Source of the DNA: BQOK01 sp048388525 | Lineage (GTDB): Bacteria > Bacillota > Clostridia > Oscillospirales > Ruminococcaceae | Direction: 5' to 3' | DNA: 8,945 bases | Assembly: GCF_048388525.1 (NCBI RefSeq) | Contig: NZ_DBGCTQ010000117.1 | Span: forward strand, 1 to 8,945 | Shown: positions 5,153 to 8,945 of the stretch, in pieces | How positions within the stretch are numbered: position 1 is the stretch's first letter | How the letters are laid out: each line of letters starts with the position of its first letter | The notes under the pieces: generated by a model | What the model was told of the DNA's origin: nothing | The model's database searches: none | What the model saw: the letters and a program-made list of their open reading frames with translations, nothing else | Program-made: the position numbers and the translations under genes

Positions 5153-7614
5153 GATGGGTTTACCTCCAGTGCGGCGATGCGCCAGCCGCCGTTTTCCGGC
5201 CGCAGGGTCATGGTGGCCCGAGTGGTGTTTTCCACCCGCAGGGTGAGGTGAAACGCGTTGTGCAGCGGTTCCACATCGATGGCCATCTGGCCGTTGTTAT
5301 ACCAGTCCAGAAGGGTGTCCACCGAAAAATCGCGGAATTCATCCGGCGCCCAGTAGGGCTGGCTGGCACAATAAAGAAAGCCTCCATGAGTTACATAGTG
5401 GGGGGATGCCCCGCTGAAAAGCTGGTTGGTTTTCAGGTAGCGCTCAAGAAGATCCCGGGTGTAGACCTGCGCCAGAGCCGCCCGATAATCCTGTTCGGTT
5501 TTCAGGTAGGCACAAGGGTAGAGGATGCGGGCGTAATAGGCGTTTTCCCACTGATATATGCTGGGGCGGGCGGCGTCGATGGGAAGCTGGGCAAGCCGGT
5601 TGGCCTGGCGCAAAAGCGCCAGCGCTGTTTCGGCCACCTGCTGGTCGGCAGGGTGTTCTGGCAGGGAAAAGCCCGCCGCGCCGCAATATAGAGCCTCGGT
5701 TTCCGCCGAGAAGGGAAGGCCGACAGAGGGATTGTAGAGGTCACGCAAAAACCAGCTCTCCCCATAGTCGTAGCTGGCAAGCTCGAAAGCGTTGCCGCCC
5801 GCGTTGTTTGAGGAAGCGTAGCATTTTGCAACGATATGGCCGGGCGCGGGGGCCAAGCGGTCCAACCGCACCGAGCAGGTGTGCACGCCAGGCACGCTGT
5901 CAAACGGGATATAGGGAAGGAAAGCGCTCAAGTCAAGCTGCTCCCAGTGTGCGCCGCCGTCCAGCGTGCGCCACACATCCGGCTGGTCGTAGCGGGTATG
6001 GGGGACCCAAAAGCCCACGTTCTCGTTTACCCACAAAAAGGGCTGGGTATGCCACAAACCGTTTTTGGCGTTTTGGGGGCAGACATGGCGGCCCATTTTC
6101 GCCCAGGTTTTGCCGCCGTCACGGGTGCGGAGCACCAGAACGTCCGTGTTGGTCTCATAGCGTGGGGCATCCCCCATGCGCAACACCAAAAAGCCGGTCC
6201 TTTCGCTCACCATCTGATAATTGCTTACCCGGAAGGGTTCCTGCCCCACGATGGGGGCGAGGTCGCATTGAAGTGTTTCCACGGTTTTGCCCCCGTCTGA
6301 GGTGAAATACAGCGAGACGGTGGGCTGATTTTTGGTGCGCGTGGCATATCCGGCCTGCTGCCCGTTAAGCGCCGAATATTCGTCCCGCTCGTAGGTTGGA
6401 ACATTTGAGGGAAAGCCCTCTACAGGAGAAAGGTTCCAAACATCCAAATCGGGCCATACATCTTCTTTGCCGCTGCGATCCGGTAAGGGGGTGGGCATGG
6501 GCGTGGGCGTTGGGGTGGCCGCGGGCAACTTTGCGGGGGCGCCGCCCTGGCTGCAGGCAACCATGCCGCCGGCAAGGGCGGCCGCGAGGGCCAGCGCCGC
6601 CAGCGCGGCCGGGCCGCGGCGCTTGGGCGAAGCGTCCCACAGGCGGGCGAAGCGGGCCGCCATGCTTTTTTTCGTGAGGGCAAAGCAGGTGGAGAGGGCG
6701 GGCGCGCGGCCCATGCGAGCGGCTGCGAGCAGCGCGTCGCAGTAGGCGGCGCGGTAGGCGGGCCCACGCCCAGCCACCGCCTGTTCGTCGCAGGCGGCCT
6801 CGAGATCCTGCCCGGCCAGGCGCACCAGCAGCCAGGCGGCGGGGGTGTACCAGTGCACGGCCCGCACCAAAAGCAGCAGCGCCTTAAATAAAAGGTCGCG
6901 CCGCTTGAGATGAGTCAGCTCGTGAGTGAGCATCAGCGCGGCCGCCTGTGCGGGCGGCTCGCTTTCGGGCACGAACACCACGGGCCGCACCAGCCCCGCC
7001 ACCAGCGGGCCGCGCACGGCGCGGGTACACAGAAACCGGGGCCGACGGGCAAGGCCGCTGGCGGCAAATGCCGCCCCGAACGCCCGCTGCCAGCCGTCGC
7101 TGGGGGGCCCGCCGGTGCGCAGGGCGTGGCGAAGCCACAAAAAGGAGGCCCAAAATTGCCACAGGCACAGCCCGGCAGCCCCTATGAGCCAGACCCGGGC
7201 GGCCCAGGCGAGGGGACTTAAAGAGGGAATATGCGCGCTTGGGGGGGAGGAGACAGAGGCCGGCGAGGCAGCGGAGGGGTGGGCAAGATCTGCCGCACCC
7301 TCCGCTTGGGGGGAGGCAAAGCCCGGCGCGGGCGGCGGAGTTGCAACAGCGGCCTGTGCAGGAGCGCGTTCAGTGAGGGCGCGCTCCACGGGGGCGGTGA
7401 GCGCGGGCGGCACGGCAAGCCGCACCGGCGCGGGCACGGCGGGAACCACAAGCCGCACAGGCAGCAAAAACAGCGCGGCCACGATGAGCCACAGCCGGCA
7501 GAGCCAGCGGGAACCATAGCGCTTTTGAAGCCGGGGGGCGAGTGCAAACAGCGCGCAGGCCGCCAGCCCCACCAGCGCGCCCTGCAGGGCAAACCCCACA
7601 AAGAGTCCGTCCAT
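5149..7614 (-). CDS. BlaR1-type M56 membrane metalloprotease fused to Asp-box (BNR) repeat sensor region
   Basis: An 821-residue signal-transducing protease expected to sense something outside the cell and cut its BlaI-like partner. Hydrophobic segments lie at about 4-27, 41-59, 137-161 and 334-353, with a Pro/Ala-rich loop between the second and third. The zinc site is HELTH (231-235), with the downstream ligand region LEAACDEQAV (271-280). After the last segment comes a TPTPTPMPTPLP linker. Next are four Asp-box motifs (S/T-x-D-x-G-x-x-W type) at 438-445, 497-504, 550-557 and 614-621; the first has V in place of W. A separate C-terminal domain of about 684-815 follows. The usual penicillin-binding sensor motifs (STYK, SDN, KTG) are absent. 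I chose ATG 7614 over ATG 7650 because GAGGTG at 7621-7626 precedes it and 7650 falls inside the operator. It is first in a four-gene operon. Confidence 0.88.
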   Translation of the reverse strand: MDGLFVGFALQGALVGLAACALFALAPRLQKRYGSRWLCRLWLIVAALFLLPVRLVVPAVPAPVRLAVPPALTAPVERALTERAPAQAAVATPPPAPGFASPQAEGAADLAHPSAASPASVSSPPSAHIPSLSPLAWAARVWLIGAAGLCLWQFWASFLWLRHALRTGGPPSDGWQRAFGAAFAASGLARRPRFLCTRAVRGPLVAGLVRPVVFVPESEPPAQAAALMLTHELTHLKRRDLLFKALLLLVRAVHWYTPAAWLLVRLAGQDLEAACDEQAVAGRGPAYRAAYCDALLAAARMGRAPALSTCFALTKKSMAARFARLWDASPKRRGPAALAALALAAALAGGMVACSQGGAPAKLPAATPTPTPMPTPLPDRSGKEDVWPDLDVWNLSPVEGFPSNVPTYERDEYSALNGQQAGYATRTKNQPTVSLYFTSDGGKTVETLQCDLAPIVGQEPFRVSNYQMVSERTGFLVLRMGDAPRYETNTDVLVLRTRDGGKTWAKMGRHVCPQNAKNGLWHTQPFLWVNENVGFWVPHTRYDQPDVWRTLDGGAHWEQLDLSAFLPYIPFDSVPGVHTCSVRLDRLAPAPGHIVAKCYASSNNAGGNAFELASYDYGESWFLRDLYNPSVGLPFSAETEALYCGAAGFSLPEHPADQQVAETALALLRQANRLAQLPIDAARPSIYQWENAYYARILYPCAYLKTEQDYRAALAQVYTRDLLERYLKTNQLFSGASPHYVTHGGFLYCASQPYWAPDEFRDFSVDTLLDWYNNGQMAIDVEPLHNAFHLTLRVENTTRATMTLRPENGGWRIAALEVNPS

Positions 7615-7620
7615 GCGGAT

Positions 7621-7626
7621 CACCTC
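7621..7626 (-). promoter_or_regulatory. Ribosome binding site that sets the M56 protease start
   Basis: GAGGTG on the - strand lies 6 bases before ATG 7614. The upstream in-frame ATG at 7650 has no such site and lies between the two operator half-sites, close to or upstream of the predicted transcription start. Confidence 0.7.
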
Positions 7627-7630
7627 GCTT

Positions 7631-7676
7631 CTTTTACAGCTGTAGAACATATGACTTTATTCTACAACTGTTAAAG
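7631..7676. promoter_or_regulatory. Probable BlaI-type operator: 17-bp inverted repeat with two TACANNTGTA-like boxes
   Basis: Arms 7631-7647 and 7660-7676 are inverted copies matching at 15 of 17 positions, separated by 12 bases. Each contains a box of the TACANNTGTA form bound by BlaI/CopY-family repressors: TACAGCTGTA (7635-7644, perfect) and TACAACTGTT (7663-7672, one base off). The outer copy covers the -10 hexamer of the protease operon and the inner copy lies in the leader, a layout expected to block transcription. Binding by the BlaI-like protein encoded here is inferred. Confidence 0.8.
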
Positions 7677-7687
7677 AAGATTGTCAA
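7659..7687 (-). promoter_or_regulatory. Sigma-A promoter of the M56 protease/BlaI-like/cutC/DUF554 operon
   Basis: On the - strand TTGACA (7687-7682) is followed after exactly 17 bases by TAGAAT (7664-7659). This predicts a transcript starting near 7652 with a leader of about 38 bases before the ATG. The -10 lies inside one arm of the operator. Confidence 0.85.
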
Positions 7688-7768
7688 TATCCACAGAATG
7701 CAAGCGGCGGCCCTGTGTGCGTTTTTTAAAGCGCGGCCGGCGCGCAGGGCAAAAACACAGCAGATCAC
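7688..7768. other. Spacer between divergent promoters, with one possible hairpin
   Basis: The 81 bases between the two -35 elements contain no gene. Bases 7710-7719 can pair with 7741-7750 over 10 bp, with two G-T wobbles, around a loop containing TTTTTTAAA. Whether this means anything is unclear. No second operator-like TACANNTGTA box was seen here. Confidence 0.4.
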
Positions 7769-7797
7769 TTGCCGGCTGGGGCCAGGGAAGGTATAAT
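7769..7797 (+). promoter_or_regulatory. Promoter of the acyl-ACP thioesterase gene
   Basis: A perfect TATAAT at 7792-7797 is preceded by TTGCCG (7769-7774, 4 of 6 to consensus) with a 17-base spacer. The ATG lies about 40 bases downstream and has AGGAGG at 7826-7831, 6 bases before it. The promoter is more than 90 bases from the BlaI-type operator, so it is probably not under the same repressor. Confidence 0.8.
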
Positions 7798-7837
7798 ATA
7801 AAAGTGGTTTTAAATTCAAAGGATCAGGAGGCACCCC

Positions 7838-8569
7838 ATGCCGGAACAAAAAGATTTTATCGAGACCTTTCGGGTATTTGATTTCGAGTGCGATATGAAC
7901 CGCAAGCTGCTGCCCGGCGGCGCGCTGCGCATGAGCCAGCAGATCGCCACCGACCACTGCGACGCCCTGGGCCTTACCGCGGAGTTTTACGGGGCCAATC
8001 ACGCCGTGTTTTTGCTGGCGAAGCTGGCCTGTGAATTTGCCCGTGTGCCGCTGATCGGCGAAACGCTGACCCTGGTCACCCTGCCCGAAACAGCCAAAAG
8101 GGCTGTTTACAAGCGCGTGACCCGCATTCTGGATGAGGCGGGCCGGGAGATCGGCCTGGTGGACAGCCGCTGGGTGCTGGTGGACACCGACACACACCGC
8201 ATCCTGCGCCGCCCGCCCGACGCGTTTGCCGCGCTGCCCTTTGATGAAGAAGTGCCCTTTGCGCTGAATATGGAGATCCCAAAGCCGGAGAGCGCCGAGC
8301 CTGCGGGCACAGCCCGTGCGGACTATACCCTGTGCGATACCAACCGCCACCTGAACAACACCCACTATGCCGATGTGGCCTGCAATGCCCTGCCCCTGGA
8401 GGAGCTGGAGCGCAGAGCGGTGCGGGGAATCGCCCTGAACTACCACAGCGAGGTGCCGGCAGGGGAGAGCTTTGAGCTGGAACGGGGCCGTTTGGACGAA
8501 AACACCTGGTATGTGGCCGGCCAGCGCGGGGGCAAGCGCTGTTTTGAAGCCAAGCTTATTTTGGCGTAG
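7838..8569 (+). CDS. Acyl-ACP thioesterase (FatA/FatB-type, double hotdog)
   Basis: A 243-residue cytoplasmic enzyme predicted to hydrolyse acyl-ACP and release free fatty acids, so ending or diverting fatty acid synthesis. Two hotdog domains are visible. The first (about 5-135) includes LPGGALRMSQQIATDHCDALG and the segment YKRVTRILDEAGREIG. The second (about 155-243) carries the family signature CDTNRHLNNTHYADV: D167, N169, H171, N173-N174 and Y177. NYHSEVPAGE follows at 201-210, where E205 sits near the position of the third active-site residue of plant thioesterases. Length fits bacterial members, which lack the plant transit peptide. It has its own promoter and no overlapping partner, so it is probably a single-gene unit. 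Chain-length preference cannot be read from the sequence. No FapR-type operator was recognised. Confidence 0.9.
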   Translation: MPEQKDFIETFRVFDFECDMNRKLLPGGALRMSQQIATDHCDALGLTAEFYGANHAVFLLAKLACEFARVPLIGETLTLVTLPETAKRAVYKRVTRILDEAGREIGLVDSRWVLVDTDTHRILRRPPDAFAALPFDEEVPFALNMEIPKPESAEPAGTARADYTLCDTNRHLNNTHYADVACNALPLEELERRAVRGIALNYHSEVPAGESFELERGRLDENTWYVAGQRGGKRCFEAKLILA

Positions 8570-8619
8570 AACCAAAAATAGGGTCACAAACAGGAAGAAT
8601 TTTGTAAAGATTCCTGCCA
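8570..8619. other. Thioesterase downstream region with a weak hairpin
   Basis: CAGGAA (8591-8596) can pair with TTCCTG (8611-8616) around a 14-base loop. It is short and not followed directly by a T run, although T-rich sequence occurs from 8628 onward. It could help end the thioesterase transcript but is not a convincing terminator. Confidence 0.3.
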
Positions 8620-8690
8620 TGTAACTGTTTTGAAATATTTTTTACTTTTTTTCGGATTAAGGCTTGACAAAAGATTTCAAAAGAGTTACA
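8620..8690. repeat. 22-bp inverted repeat flanking and entering a promoter
   Basis: Arms 8620-8641 and 8669-8690 are inverted copies matching at 20 of 22 positions, with mismatches at 8627 and 8637 of the left arm, separated by 27 bases. Each arm contains TGTAACT-x-TTTTGAAAT or its complement. The right arm fills the spacer and most of the -10 of the promoter at 8664-8692. It may be a regulator site, or form the stem of the thioesterase 3' end, though no T tract follows the right arm. Confidence 0.75.
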
Positions 8691-8692
8691 AT
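8664..8692 (+). promoter_or_regulatory. Near-consensus sigma-A promoter of a putative noncoding RNA
   Basis: TTGACA (8664-8669), exactly 17 bases, then TACAAT (8687-8692). This differs from full consensus at one base and is the best promoter match on the + strand of this window. The predicted start is near 8699. Confidence 0.85.
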
Positions 8693-8712
8693 TTAGTTGC
8701 AAGAAAGTTACA
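8685..8712 (+). repeat. Three GTTRCA direct repeats phased at 11 bp
   Basis: GTTACA (8685-8690), GTTGCA (8696-8701) and GTTACA (8707-8712) recur every 11 bases, about one helical turn, across the -10 and predicted start. An inverted copy, TGTAAC, lies at 8620-8625. The set could be a repressor or activator site, or chance repetition in an AT-rich stretch. Confidence 0.5.
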
Positions 8713-8863
8713 CCCCTTTTTCATGTGTTGTGAGGCATCTTTCCCGCCTGTTTCCTCCTGCCGCGCCTTATAAACGCGGTTCTCAGGCGGGGTGCAAAAG
8801 GGTGTCTCAAAAGTCCTGTAGCAGACCCTCTCGCCGACCCTCCGGCGGGAGGGTTCTGTTTTT
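8699..8863 (+). ncRNA. Putative structured noncoding RNA or attenuated leader of unknown class
   Basis: Between a strong promoter and a strong terminator lie about 165 bases with no supported coding frame. The first 107 bases fold into one long nested hairpin. Its helices are 8710-8720 with 8796-8805 (10 bp, one bulged C), 8735-8738 with 8792-8795, 8743-8750 with 8784-8791 (CCCGCCTG/CAGGCGGG, perfect), and 8761-8765 with 8775-8779 (CCGCG/CGCGG, loop CCTTATAAA). A 14-base single-stranded bulge (8721-8734) and a short bulge (8739-8742) lie on the 5' side. A linker, 8806-8822, leads to the terminator. I do not recognise the family. The long bulged rod recalls 6S RNA in outline only. The alternative is a riboswitch or attenuator leader for a gene beyond the window. 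Confidence 0.55.
8825..8863 (+). terminator. Strong intrinsic terminator
   Basis: ACCCTCTCGCCG (8825-8836) pairs with CGGCGGGAGGGT (8843-8854) over 12 bp with one wobble, around the loop ACCCTC, followed by TCTGTTTTT to 8863. An alternative 7-bp stem using the loop ACCCTC with GAGGGT is also possible, so the region could switch between two forms. Confidence 0.85.
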
Positions 8864-8945
8864 ATGGGCAATGCGGGGGGAAATGCTGCGAAAGGGCCTG
8901 CCGCAAGAGTAATACTAATTGTGCCCCTTTTGACGAAATGCCAGT
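8864..8945. other. Window end without recognised feature
   Basis: No start codon with a ribosome site, and no convincing gene. TTGACG at 8930-8935 could be a -35 element, but its -10 would fall beyond the edge. Confidence 0.4.

Noticed and set aside
4757..7614. Beta-lactam resistance locus (blaR1-blaI)
   Set aside because: No beta-lactamase or PBP gene is nearby, and the receptor lacks a penicillin-binding sensor domain, so only family-level names are justified.
7615..7650. Upstream ATG 7650 for the M56 protein
   Set aside because: It lies within the operator region, near or before the predicted transcription start, has no ribosome site, and adds a non-family leader.
7634..8620. 328-codon frame antisense to the thioesterase
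   Set aside because: It is a mirror frame of a well-supported gene with low-complexity content, and it spans the divergent promoters.
8796..8815. Insertion-sequence end: AAAAGGGTGTCTCAAAAGTC resembles terminal repeats of some transposons
   Set aside because: The only inverted partner nearby is the short, imperfect 8710-8720 arm. There is no transposase and no target duplication, and RNA folding explains the pairing better.
8699..8863. 6S RNA assignment
   Set aside because: The rod-like fold is suggestive, but there is no symmetrical central bubble, the 5' and 3' ends do not form a closing stem, and the length is short for the family.
8697..8912. Open frame of 71 codons on the + strand
   Set aside because: It begins at a TTG without a ribosome site, runs through both the nested hairpin and the terminator, and resembles no protein family.
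1..8945. CRISPR array, tRNA or rRNA genes, prophage or integrase
   Set aside because: No regularly spaced direct repeats, no tRNA-like cloverleaf with conserved arms, no rRNA segments and no recombinase motifs were seen.

Overview
The window comes from a GC-rich, low-GC-lineage-style Firmicute, most likely a gut clostridium of the Oscillospirales/Ruminococcaceae type. This is an inference. It rests on strong AGGAGG-type ribosome sites, sigma-A promoters of the TTGACA-17-TATAAT kind, the Firmicutes-type PotA tail, a BlaI/M56 regulator pair and a bacterial acyl-ACP thioesterase. No rRNA or other marker is present to fix the taxon.

Bases 1-3185 (+ strand) hold the 3' part of a spermidine/putrescine ABC importer operon: the TOBE end of the ATPase PotA, the two permeases PotB and PotC, and the binding protein PotD, packed with gaps of 4, 1 and 18 bases. 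PotD lacks a convincing N-terminal lipobox and instead ends in a hydrophobic segment plus an arginine/lysine tail, which looks like a C-terminal membrane anchor. A perfect 16-bp hairpin at 3213-3248 closes the operon and probably also terminates the convergent operon.

Bases 3276-7614 (- strand) form a compact four-gene operon. Transcription order is an M56 (BlaR1-type) membrane metalloprotease, a BlaI/MecI-type repressor, a CutC-family protein and a DUF554 membrane protein. Neighbouring genes overlap by 4 bases or sit 3 bases apart. The M56 protein has the usual membrane/HExxH front end. Its sensor half is not a penicillin-binding domain: it carries four Asp-box (BNR) motifs, a beta-propeller signature, followed by a separate C-terminal domain. 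A promoter (TTGACA-17-TAGAAT) lies under a 17-bp inverted repeat with two TACANNTGTA-like boxes, so autorepression by the BlaI-like protein, relieved by the M56 protease, is the likely logic. This operon is the best candidate for an undescribed sensing system; what it senses is unknown.

Bases 7838-8569 (+ strand, divergent) encode an acyl-ACP thioesterase with its own promoter. Bases 8570-8945 contain no convincing protein gene. They hold a near-consensus promoter (TTGACA-17-TACAAT) embedded in a 22-bp inverted repeat, three GTTRCA repeats phased at 11 bp, a stretch that folds as a long nested hairpin, and a strong intrinsic terminator. Together these predict a roughly 165-nt structured RNA or an attenuated leader of unknown class.
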